Source: an uncultured Porphyromonadaceae bacterium
Lineage (GTDB): Bacteria; Bacteroidota; Bacteroidia; Bacteroidales; UBA11471
Direction of reading: 5' to 3'
DNA length: 12,645 bases
Assembly (NCBI GenBank): GCA_900542765.1
Contig: UQOX01000040.1
Location: 1-12,645 of the forward strand
In this document: piece after piece, positions 1-5,823 of the stretch
Position numbering within the stretch: position 1 is the first letter of the stretch
How the letters are laid out: each line of letters opens with the position of its first letter
Program-made: the position numbers and the translations under genes
Notes under the pieces: model-generated
Seen by the model: only the letters and a program-made list of their open reading frames with translations
The model's database searches: none
What the model was told of the DNA's origin: nothing

Positions 1-2
1 TT

Positions 3-140
3 CGTCACGACCGTTTCGGCGAAGGGCAAGTCTCGGCCATCTCGGGCGAAGGCGACAATCGCAAAATCACGGTCGATTTCGACCATGTGGGACAGAAACA
101 TCTCCTGTTGAAATTTGCCAAATTTACCATACTCAAATAA
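3..140 (+). CDS. UvrD/PcrA-type ATP-dependent DNA helicase, C-terminal end (partial)
   Basis: The first 45 codons are the tail of a gene whose start lies left of the window; it ends in TAA at 138-140. The peptide carries FGEGQVSAISGEGDNRK, then a VDFD strand, then GQKHLLLKFAKFTILK. This matches the short C-terminal Tudor-like domain that ends UvrD/PcrA superfamily 1 helicases, where a 'FG.G.V' turn is followed by a strand ending in 'K.L....A'. In that family this domain contacts RNA polymerase or other partners, while the helicase motifs lie upstream and cannot be checked here. The next gene, nspC, begins 10 bases after the stop, so the two are probably co-transcribed. The assignment rests on a short tail, so other UvrD-like paralogues such as Rep are possible. 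Confidence 0.75.
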   Translation, partial: RHDRFGEGQVSAISGEGDNRKITVDFDHVGQKHLLLKFAKFTILK

Positions 141-150
141 TCTCACGGCT

Positions 151-1290
151 ATGATGGATATTCACCAAGTACCCTCACCCTGTTATGTCCTCGACGAACA
201 GTTGTTCCGTCGCAACCTTTCTCTTATCCGTTCGGTCAAAGACCGCGCCGGCGTCAATATTATTTTGGCATTCAAGGCTTTTGCTTTGTGGAAGGCATTC
301 CCCATAGTGCGGGAGTATATCCCTTCCTCCACGGCCAGTTCGCTCTTTGAGGCTCGCCTCGCCTACGAAGAGATGGGGTCGCCGGCACATACCTATGCCC
401 CGGCATACAGCGACAAGGAATTTCCCGAGATACTCTCGTACAGCAGCCACATCACCTTCAATTCGCTGTCGCAGTTCCACCACCATTATCCCGCGGTGCA
501 GGCTTCGGCGCGCAAGGTCTCTTGCGGATTGCGCATCAATCCCGAGTATTCCGATGTCGAAACCGCCCTTTACAACCCCTGTGCTCCCGGTAGCCGCCTC
601 GGCGTGACGGCGGCACTCCTGGGCGATACCTTGCCCGAGGGCATCGAAGGTCTCCATTTCCATACGCTGTGCGAATCGTCATCGTATGACTTGGAAAAAA
701 CCTTGCAGCGGGTCGAGCAGCGTTTCGGGCATCTCTTCCCCCGTTTGAAGTGGCTCAACATGGGCGGCGGTCACCTTATGACCCGACAGGGGTATGACGT
801 GGAGCACTTGGTGTCGCTGTTGCGCGACTTCAAGCGTCGCTATCCTCACCTCGACATCATTCTCGAACCCGGCAGCGCGTTTGCCTGGCAGACGGGCGTG
901 CTGGTGGCAACGGTCCTCGATATTGTCGAGAATGCAGGCATTCGCACCGCTATTCTCGATGTGTCGTTTACCTGTCACATGCCCGACTGTCTCGAAATGC
1001 CTTACAAACCTGTCGTGCGCGGGGCTCTCGAACCCACTCCCGGCAAACCGACTTACCGTTTGGGCGGAAATTCCTGCCTCAGTGGCGATTATATGGGCGA
1101 TTGGTCGTTCGACCACGAGTTGCAGGTGGGGGAGCGCATAGTCTTTGAAGACATGATACACTACACGATCGTGAAGACGACGATGTTCAACGGCATCTCA
1201 CACCCGTCCCTGGCTCTTTGGGGAGCCGACGACAAGCTCACGATATGGCGCGAATATACCTATGAAGATTACAAGCATCGCATGGCGTGA
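151..1290 (+). CDS. nspC: Carboxynorspermidine decarboxylase
   Basis: A 379-residue PLP enzyme of the alanine-racemase/group IV decarboxylase fold. It removes CO2 from carboxyspermidine (or carboxynorspermidine), the last step of the aspartate-semialdehyde route to spermidine in Bacteroidetes; it is cytoplasmic. The N-terminus VPSPCYVLDE is the family signature. Lys42 in ILAFKAFALW is the expected Schiff-base lysine. Further family blocks are HFHTLCE, NMGGGHLMTRQGYD (phosphate-binding glycine run), EPGSAFAW, CHMPDCLEMPYKP and GGNSCLSGDYMGDW, the last holding the active-site Cys and Asp of the second subunit. The length matches the family. I chose ATG 151 because the longer frame begins at a TTG inside the upstream gene; ATG 154 is also possible. 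It lies 10 bases after the helicase stop. The partner dehydrogenase is not in the window. Confidence 0.95.
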   Translation: MMDIHQVPSPCYVLDEQLFRRNLSLIRSVKDRAGVNIILAFKAFALWKAFPIVREYIPSSTASSLFEARLAYEEMGSPAHTYAPAYSDKEFPEILSYSSHITFNSLSQFHHHYPAVQASARKVSCGLRINPEYSDVETALYNPCAPGSRLGVTAALLGDTLPEGIEGLHFHTLCESSSYDLEKTLQRVEQRFGHLFPRLKWLNMGGGHLMTRQGYDVEHLVSLLRDFKRRYPHLDIILEPGSAFAWQTGVLVATVLDIVENAGIRTAILDVSFTCHMPDCLEMPYKPVVRGALEPTPGKPTYRLGGNSCLSGDYMGDWSFDHELQVGERIVFEDMIHYTIVKTTMFNGISHPSLALWGADDKLTIWREYTYEDYKHRMA

Positions 1291-1447
1291 TGCTTGTTGC
1301 ACCGTTTTCCGGAAGAAAATGCCTTTTAACGGAGAGACATTGGTTAAGGAATATTGAATTTCAAGCCTTGATTAAGTTAATTTCTTAATTAAGTAAAAAT
1401 AAGAAACGAATTTATGCCGCGAATGAACACGATTGAAAAATAGTTGC

Positions 1448-1455
1448 TATATTTG
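1448..1455 (+). promoter_or_regulatory. Candidate Bacteroidetes -7 box (TATATTTG)
   Basis: TATATTTG matches the TAnnTTTG -7 consensus. No TTTG lies at the usual 19-21 base distance upstream, so this is a weak promoter call. No protein gene follows on this strand; the only thing downstream is the terminator at 1496-1526. If active it would give a transcript of roughly 65 nt. Confidence 0.3.
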
Positions 1456-1495
1456 CTTCGTGTTTTTCATGGTATTAAATTTAAGGTTAACAAAG

Positions 1496-1526
1496 ATTGG
1501 TTGTCGTGAGACAATCAATTTTTTTT
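1496..1526 (+). terminator. Rho-independent terminator
   Basis: A 10-bp stem (1496-1505 with 1510-1519, one G-T wobble) closes a GTGA tetraloop and runs into eight T residues. It points rightward, so it can end the helicase-nspC transcript, whose last stop codon is about 205 bases upstream, or a short RNA started at 1448. It also protects nspC from the opposing lipoprotein gene. Confidence 0.8.
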
Positions 1527-1563
1527 GTATATAGGACTATTTGCCCTCAATTTTTTCCCTGTT

Positions 1564-2637
1564 TTAATTCAATTCTTTCAATGGCAGCAACAGCAAAGGG
1601 TGATTCATAATCGGATTTTTCAGGTTTTCAAGTTCGATAAGTAAATCATCTCCGATAACTTTGAGAAAGAAAAGCGTGCGGTAATCGTTATTGGGAAATA
1701 CCAGTGTATAGGCTTTTACTTCTTGCGTGTTTTCATTGAGTTTACACAGAAGAATCTCCTGCCCATATCCAAGGGAGAAAAATATATTATCGCCTGCTGA
1801 TTGGAAATACCGGGCCCAATAGGCATATTCTTTATCTTTGTTCTCGTCGATGAAACTCGACTTTTCAATGAAAGTTTTTTCCTTTAAGGAAGAAGGAATC
1901 GCCTTCTCTCCATAATCAAAGGCATAAAGTGGCCGTATCTCGTCGGCTTCAATGTAGAACAGCGTATCTTTCATGGCCTCCCAATATAACACTCTGTTGT
2001 GTGCATAATCGGTAAAACAGACATCGGGGAATATGTAGGAACTTTGCACATAACGCCCTGTAACCGTTTTTTGCCAAATCAGATTTTTGTTCCATTGCGA
2101 GAGAAGAGCGACGTTTCTGTCTCCGCCATAGCTGTTGGTACTCAAAAAAGAGGAGTCGGGCGCAGGAAAAAGATTGATAGGACCTGTTTCACTTTGGGAT
2201 TTTCCTAATTTTTCGCTTCTCAAATACTTGCCGTCGGGAGAGAAGTGCATAATCTTTTGAGATGTTTTGTCGAAGAGACACAGATTTCCATCTTTTACCC
2301 ACAAGTTGCTCACGCTGAGATATTCCATGGGACCTTGACCTTTGCCCGACAGGTCAAACAAGTATTGCCCTTCTTCGTTGAAGGCGCGTATGAAACTTCG
2401 GGAGTTAATAAAGTATTTATTGTCGATTTTTTCCACCAAACACACGTCATATAGCAGCGAGCTGTCGTTTGTCTCGATGTGAATGATTCGAGTCGTGTCG
2501 ACGGGAAGTTTTATGATGTTTTCTATGTCAACTTTAAGAGTAGGAAGAGTTGTTGGCTTCTGCTTTGAACAGGAGAGATAACATAATGTGCTTAATGTGG
2601 ATATTACAAATACAAGCAATTTCTGATTAGTAATCAT
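1564..2637 (-). CDS. Six-bladed beta-propeller lipoprotein
   Basis: A 357-residue exported protein. Residues 6-20 are hydrophobic and are followed by YLSC, so Cys23 is the likely lipidation site; the -3 residue is Tyr, which is loose but seen in Bacteroidetes. The residues after the Cys (SKQKPT) lack the acidic run of a surface-export signal, so it may face the periplasm; that is inference. From residue 30 the protein resembles the large Bacteroidales 6-bladed propeller family (often annotated BF3164-like or NHL-like): a VDTTRIIHIET opening, 'F.EEGQYLFDLSGKGQGPMEY', then 'LCLFDKTSQKIMHFSPDGKYL'. The role of the family is unknown; NHL-type propellers bind proteins or ligands. The start ATG at 2637 sets the signal peptide correctly. 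No strong ribosome site or -7 box is visible upstream. It lies on the same strand as mltG, 174 bases further on, and may be separately transcribed. Confidence 0.8.
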   Translation of the reverse strand: MITNQKLLVFVISTLSTLCYLSCSKQKPTTLPTLKVDIENIIKLPVDTTRIIHIETNDSSLLYDVCLVEKIDNKYFINSRSFIRAFNEEGQYLFDLSGKGQGPMEYLSVSNLWVKDGNLCLFDKTSQKIMHFSPDGKYLRSEKLGKSQSETGPINLFPAPDSSFLSTNSYGGDRNVALLSQWNKNLIWQKTVTGRYVQSSYIFPDVCFTDYAHNRVLYWEAMKDTLFYIEADEIRPLYAFDYGEKAIPSSLKEKTFIEKSSFIDENKDKEYAYWARYFQSAGDNIFFSLGYGQEILLCKLNENTQEVKAYTLVFPNNDYRTLFFLKVIGDDLLIELENLKNPIMNHPLLLLPLKELN

Positions 2638-2811
2638 TGTGTTATTGTGATTTGTGGTGTGTATATCTCCCTCTTGCCCGATAAGAGTCGTTTTTTTGAG
2701 ATTGTGCGGTGTCGTTTTCTCCGGACTTTCGCGTAGAATGGCAACACAACGCTTGCCTTTTCCCTCACCGTTGCAAGATGGCTATGGGGGGAGTAGGGTG
2801 CGGGTCGGAAT

Positions 2812-3864
2812 TTATTTCATGATTCTCAATTCGTTCAACGCCTTGTGGTAGAGGCGGGCGTTGTAGTTGTGCTCGGCCAGCGTGGCGGCAAAGTTGTGGC
2901 GCCCCGACATGTCTTCTTTGGCGCACATGTAGATGTAGTTGTTCTTGTCGTAGTTGAGGACCGCTTCAATGGCTCGTTTCGAGGCAATGCGTATGGGTCC
3001 GGGAGGGAGGCCGTAGTTTTTGTAGGTGTTGTAGGGCGAGTCGATGCGCAGGTGTTTCCTGAGTATGCGTTTGATGCCGAAGTCACCGATGGCAAATTTG
3101 ATGGTAGGGTCAGCTTGCAGGGGAATGCGCTTTCTCAACCGGTTGATGTAGAGCCCCGCAATGATAGGCATCTCGTCGGCGATATTGGTCTCCTCTTCGA
3201 CAATCGAGGCGAGTGTGACGACCTCTATGGGGCTGAGGCCCGCTTTCCGCGCTTTCTCGCGACGCTCGTCGGTCCAATACCGTTCATATTCGCGTTCCAT
3301 GCGGTCGAGCAGACTCTTGGCCGAAATGTTCCAATACACATCATAGGTGTCGGGCAGGAGCATGGCGGGAATGTTGTCGGGCGTAAAACCCTTTTCGGAG
3401 CAGTAGGCTTCGTCGTTCATGACCGCCAGCAGCTCGTCGGCCGATAGCATGAGTTGGCGCGACATCACGCGTGCGAAGTCTTCCTTCGTGCGCAGGTTAT
3501 GAAAGGTGATGCGCACCGGAGAGGCATTCCCGGCGATGAGCAGGTCATAGACCTCCACGACGTTCAAGTCTTCGGTAATGCGGTAAGCGCCGGTAAAGAC
3601 ATAGGGCGGGAAGCCCTTGGTGCGCGAGAGACGGCGCAGTCGGTCGATGCTCGACTGGGGTACTTTGTCTTGGATTTGGGCGACAATCGAGTCGAGGGTA
3701 AATTCATTCCCGACATATACGGTAATCTCTTTTGGGGAGAAAGAGTCGAAACGGTAGCGTTTTATGACGATGCAGCCGGCGATAATGCCTATGTTGATGA
3801 TGACGAGCAGCGCGATGGCGAGGTAAAGACGTAAAGTCCCTTTTTTTGAACGGGTTATTGTCAT
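2812..3864 (-). CDS. mltG: Endolytic peptidoglycan transglycosylase MltG
   Basis: A 350-residue inner-membrane protein of the MltG/YceG family, which cuts nascent glycan strands and is thought to set their length. Residues about 9-36 form one membrane helix (LYLAIALLVIINIGIIAGC); the rest is periplasmic. A LysM-like region follows the helix. The catalytic block TLASIVEEET holds the family's essential Glu, about residue 223. Next come IAGLYINRL, PLQADPTIKFA, YNTYKNYGLPPGPI and, near the end, HNFAATLAEHN, all MltG hallmarks. I chose ATG 3864 (MTITRSKKG). The longer frame to 3936 would add 24 residues coded across the promoter, and TATCTTTG at 3904-3897 sits inside that extension. About 26 bases would separate the transcription start from this ATG. 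Confidence 0.93.
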   Translation of the reverse strand: MTITRSKKGTLRLYLAIALLVIINIGIIAGCIVIKRYRFDSFSPKEITVYVGNEFTLDSIVAQIQDKVPQSSIDRLRRLSRTKGFPPYVFTGAYRITEDLNVVEVYDLLIAGNASPVRITFHNLRTKEDFARVMSRQLMLSADELLAVMNDEAYCSEKGFTPDNIPAMLLPDTYDVYWNISAKSLLDRMEREYERYWTDERREKARKAGLSPIEVVTLASIVEEETNIADEMPIIAGLYINRLRKRIPLQADPTIKFAIGDFGIKRILRKHLRIDSPYNTYKNYGLPPGPIRIASKRAIEAVLNYDKNNYIYMCAKEDMSGRHNFAATLAEHNYNARLYHKALNELRIMK

Positions 3865-3896
3865 GGTGTTGCTTGAATTAAGAAAATTCTCAAAGG

Positions 3897-3904
3897 CAAA
3901 GATA
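3897..3904 (-). promoter_or_regulatory. mltG promoter -7 box
   Basis: On the minus strand this reads TATCTTTG, a perfect TAnnTTTG. It lies 33 bases before the mltG ATG. The expected -33 TTTG is not clear at the usual distance. It also argues against the longer mltG start at 3936. Confidence 0.65.
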
Positions 3905-3954
3905 ATTATTTTTATCGCGAAAACGCCATTCGGCAATATTTTGTCGCGAAAATA

Positions 3955-3986
3955 TTTGCAGAAAACAAATTTGTGGCGTACATTTG
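3955..3986 (+). promoter_or_regulatory. tRNA-Ser promoter
   Basis: TTTG at 3955-3958, a 20-base spacer and TACATTTG at 3979-3986 match the full Bacteroidetes sigma-ABfr promoter. The transcript would start near 3993, about 38 bases before the mature tRNA. It is back to back with the mltG promoter. Confidence 0.85.
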
Positions 3987-4030
3987 CACACCGATTACGG
4001 CAGGGAAGCTCCTCACAGAGTAATCCGAAG

Positions 4031-4117
4031 GGAAGGATGGGTGAGTGGCTGAAACCACCAGTTTGCTAAACTGACGTACCCGAATGGGTACCGGGGGTTC
4101 GAATCCCCCTCCTTCCG
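4031..4117 (+). tRNA. tRNA-Ser(GCT)
   Basis: An 87-nt class II tRNA that decodes AGC/AGU. The acceptor arms GGAAGGA (4031-4037) and TCCTTCC (4110-4116) pair perfectly and G4117 is the discriminator. The D-arm region (GTGAGTGGCTGAAACCAC) is followed by anticodon stem CAGT/ACTG closing loop TTGCTAA, so the anticodon is GCT. The long variable arm GTACCC-GAAT-GGGTAC is diagnostic of tRNA-Ser. The T arm is GGGGG-TTCGAAT-CCCCC. CCA is not encoded (CTC follows). It has its own promoter and terminator. tRNA-Ser genes are common integration sites, but I see no integrase or repeated 3' end. Confidence 0.97.
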
Positions 4118-4127
4118 CTCTAATCGC

Positions 4128-4164
4128 AAGGCTCGCTCCCAAAGAGGCGGGCCTTTTTCTTTTT
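4128..4164 (+). terminator. tRNA-Ser transcript terminator
   Basis: AAGGCTCGC (4128-4136) pairs with GCGGGCCTT (4147-4155) with one T-G wobble around a 10-base loop, followed by TTTTTCTTTTT. It starts 11 bases after the tRNA. Confidence 0.88.
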
Positions 4165-4438
4165 CGCATGACAAGCAGGAGCGTGCCATGCGCCGGTAAT
4201 CCTCTTTTTCTATGGACTCCATCGATGGGGGCATGTCGTTTGGCAGAACAGCTGCAAGTTTCGTGGATTTTCGCTTTTATTTGTGTGGTGCTCGTTTCCC
4301 CTCTTCCTGAGTTTTAAAAAGTCCGAAGTTTTTTCTCCTTTTTTATCTCGGTGACCCGCGAAAAATTCTCTCTATGTCCAAAACCGTTTAGCCTCACGGT
4401 TTCAGCTACCGTCTTTTAGAGGTTTTTATGAATATTTA
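4165..4438. other. Intergenic DNA without a recognised gene
   Basis: This stretch between the tRNA terminator and the lysO promoter has no convincing reading frame on either strand. A 7-bp hairpin (AAACCGT 4381-4387 with ACGGTTT 4396-4402) is present, but no T-tract follows, so I do not call it a terminator. Confidence 0.6.
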
Positions 4439-4470
4439 TTTGTAAAATATACAAAACTGTTCTATCTTTG
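4439..4470 (+). promoter_or_regulatory. lysO operon promoter
   Basis: TTTG at 4439-4442, a 20-base spacer and TATCTTTG at 4463-4470 match the Bacteroidetes consensus. Transcription should start near 4477, giving a leader of about 247 nt before the first lysO ATG. That is far longer than the other leaders in this window and suggests control within the RNA. Confidence 0.85.
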
Positions 4471-4476
4471 CCCCGT

Positions 4477-4723
4477 CAATCAGAATGCACATGAACCAAT
4501 TATTTGTTACATACAGCACCAAGGTTGCGTTGCAGGGAAAGGCGCCCTGCTGCGGCAACTTCATCGTGTGCGTGCATTGGTTCAGCGGTTTTATTTAGTC
4601 TCCCTTTCCTTTTTATTTTACGCTCTACCCGTTTTGTCGCATGACTGGGGCGGGAGGGAGCGATGTGGTCTCGTTGGCTCGATGGGCCGACCGGTTGTCT
4701 TACTATAAATAATAAGGAAAATC
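4477..4723 (+). promoter_or_regulatory. Long structured leader of the lysO genes (candidate cis-regulatory RNA)
   Basis: The leader contains nested pairings. An outer 9-bp perfect stem joins TGAACCAAT (4492-4500) to ATTGGTTCA (4576-4584). Inside it, GTTGC (4524-4528) pairs with GCAAC (4555-4559), enclosing GCAGGG (4532-4537) paired with CCCTGC (4545-4550) around loop AAAGGCG. A competing 7-bp pairing, AATGCAC (4484-4490) with GTGCATT (4572-4578), shares 4576-4578 with the outer stem, so the two exclude each other. Downstream, CGCTC and CCCG (about 4621-4632) can pair with CGGG and GAGCG (about 4651-4662). No T-tract follows, so control would more likely act on translation. I cannot match it to a known riboswitch class. 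The 37-codon ORF at 4485 covers most of the first structure, so a leader-peptide mechanism is an alternative. Confidence 0.45.
4485..4598 (+). CDS. Small ORF in the lysO leader (37 codons)
   Basis: ATG CAC ATG AAC begins a frame ending in TAG at 4596-4598. It encodes 37 residues, or 35 from the ATG at 4491. The middle reads ALQGKAPCCGNFIVC and the end VHWFSGFI. Codon choice (AAC, TTC, ATC, AAG, GTG, GGC) resembles the real genes here. The first ATG lies only about 8 nt from the predicted transcription start, so translation would be near-leaderless. Two lysine codons are too few for classical lysine attenuation. I do not recognise the peptide. It could be a leader peptide, a small secreted or membrane-associated peptide, or a chance frame inside a structured RNA. 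Confidence 0.4.
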   Translation: MHMNQLFVTYSTKVALQGKAPCCGNFIVCVHWFSGFI

Positions 4724-5008
4724 ATGTTCACAGTTATATCGGTTATAGTGGCCGGTGTAGTTGCCGGCTATCTTTTTAAGCGTGTGGCCTTTTTGCAGAA
4801 GGTCGAGAAAAGCATTTCCTGGACGGTGCTTTTATTGCTTTTTGTCATGGGCGTTTCGATAGGCTCCAATCCGTTGATTGTCGATAATTTGTGGAGTTTT
4901 GGCGGGCAGGCGGCTCTGTTTGCCCTGCTTACCATTGTGGGGAGTTTGTTGGCATCGCTCATGGTGTTTCGATTGTTTTTCAAGAAAGGAGGCGATGATG
5001 AAAAGTAG
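4724..5008 (+). CDS. lysO: LysO lysine exporter, N-terminal half (DUF340)
   Basis: A 94-residue inner-membrane protein with three likely helices (about 1-18, 32-46, 60-86). It corresponds to the first part of LysO (YbjE, DUF340), which exports L-lysine and thialysine. In E. coli this is one chain of about 299 residues; here two proteins of 94 and 206 residues sum to 300, so the gene is split, not truncated. GVSIGSN at residues 43-49 follows the second helix. The start ATG 4724 has AAGGAAA a few bases upstream. The stop TAG (5006-5008) lies 11 bases inside the next gene, so the halves are translationally coupled and presumably assemble together. The long leader before this gene is the likely point of control. 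Confidence 0.85.
   Translation: MFTVISVIVAGVVAGYLFKRVAFLQKVEKSISWTVLLLLFVMGVSIGSNPLIVDNLWSFGGQAALFALLTIVGSLLASLMVFRLFFKKGGDDEK
4983..4992 (+). promoter_or_regulatory. Strong Shine-Dalgarno site for the second lysO gene
   Basis: AGAAAGGAGG lies inside the end of the first lysO gene. Its GGAGG is five bases from ATG 4998 and two from ATG 4995, which favours 4998. Such a strong site is unusual among the genes of this window. Confidence 0.75.
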
Positions 5009-5618
5009 TTTGGTTGTAGTGGCATTTTTCTGTGTCGGCTGTTTGGTGGGCGTCTTCGGTCACATTTCGGTCGACATGCACGACATCTCGATGTATGTGC
5101 TCTATGCGTTGTTGTTGCAAGTCGGCATCAGCATCGGCAGCAACAGGCAGCTCAAAGAGTTGATAAGGAGTTTGCGCCTCAAAATGCTGCTGGTTCCGAT
5201 GGCGACCATTTCGGGAACCCTGCTTTTTTCGTGTTTGGCCGCTTTTGTTTTGAGCCGTTGGAGTCTTTCCGAATGTCTGGCTGTGGGGAGTGGTTTTGGA
5301 TATTACTCTCTGTCGTCGATACTCATCACCCAGTTCAAGGAACCGTCGCTCGGCTTGCAGTTGGCCTCGGAGTTGGGGACGATAGCCCTGTTGTCGAATA
5401 TCTTTCGAGAGATGATTGCGCTGTTGGGAACCCCGTTCTTCCGAAAATATTTTGGCTCCCTGGCTCCTATTTCCGTAGCCGGTGTGAACTCTATCGACGT
5501 GTTGTTGCCTTCGATTGTCCGTTATTCGGGAAAGGAGATGATTCCCATTGCCATATTCCATGGCATCATCATCGAGTTGAGCGTACCGCTTTTCGTTTCG
5601 TTTTTCTGTCAGTTATGA
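4998..5618 (+). CDS. lysO: LysO lysine exporter, C-terminal half (DUF340)
   Basis: A 206-residue inner-membrane protein with about five or six helices, matching the rest of LysO. It carries GISIGSN at residues 43-49, the same motif at the same positions as in the first half, which points to an ancient internal duplication. GSGFGYYSLSSILI and ELGTIALLSNIFREMIALLG are typical of the family. From memory, E. coli LysO depends on intramembrane acidic residues Glu233 and Asp261. Adding the 94 residues of the first half, Glu138 (in NIFREM) becomes 232 and Asp167 (in VNSIDVLLP) becomes 261, so both appear kept. That supports a working exporter. ATG 4998 is chosen over 4995 by Shine-Dalgarno spacing. 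A terminator follows the stop by about 20 bases. Confidence 0.88.
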   Translation: MKSSLVVVAFFCVGCLVGVFGHISVDMHDISMYVLYALLLQVGISIGSNRQLKELIRSLRLKMLLVPMATISGTLLFSCLAAFVLSRWSLSECLAVGSGFGYYSLSSILITQFKEPSLGLQLASELGTIALLSNIFREMIALLGTPFFRKYFGSLAPISVAGVNSIDVLLPSIVRYSGKEMIPIAIFHGIIIELSVPLFVSFFCQL

Positions 5619-5639
5619 CGACAGGAAAAGACAGGTATG

Positions 5640-5678
5640 ACCGATGGGCATAGTAAAACCGCCCATCGGTGAATTTTT
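5640..5678 (+). terminator. lysO operon terminator
   Basis: ACCGATGGGC (starting at 5640) pairs with GCCCATCGGT (5661-5670) as a 10-bp stem with an 11-base loop, then GAATTTTT. The T-tract is short, so efficiency may be moderate. Confidence 0.7.
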
Positions 5679-5689
5679 AGATGCGACAG

Positions 5690-5721
5690 TTTGCCGGAAA
5701 ATTTTTTTTGAGCGACCTTTG
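5690..5721 (+). promoter_or_regulatory. Probable promoter of the hydroxyacid dehydrogenase gene
   Basis: TTTG at 5690-5693, a 20-base spacer and GACCTTTG at 5714-5721. The spacing is ideal but the -7 box has G for the usual first T. The leader would be about 95 nt. Confidence 0.5.
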
Positions 5722-5823
5722 TCGTATGAGTGGAGCGCCTCTCTGCGTAGCATTCGATGCCCGAGACTTTCCGACGGTGCCGGGTGTTACGAACGAGACG
5801 GTGCATAGTCAAACAAGCATATT

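Noticed and set aside
2671..2697. CTCTT/AAGAG hairpin followed by seven T residues on the plus strand
   Set aside because: The stem is only five AT-rich pairs and no plus-strand transcription unit ends here; the neighbouring genes are on the minus strand.
2845..3834. Long plus-strand frames opposite mltG
   Set aside because: They are antisense shadows of mltG, with no family motifs and no promoter or start signals.
4031..4164. tRNA-Ser as an integration site of a mobile element
   Set aside because: No integrase, no repeated tRNA 3' end and no phage or conjugation genes were seen on either side.
4724..5618. lysO as a frameshifted pseudogene
   Set aside because: The overlap has a strong Shine-Dalgarno and a proper ATG, key acidic residues are kept, the combined length is normal, and a promoter and terminator frame the pair. 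A split gene fits better.
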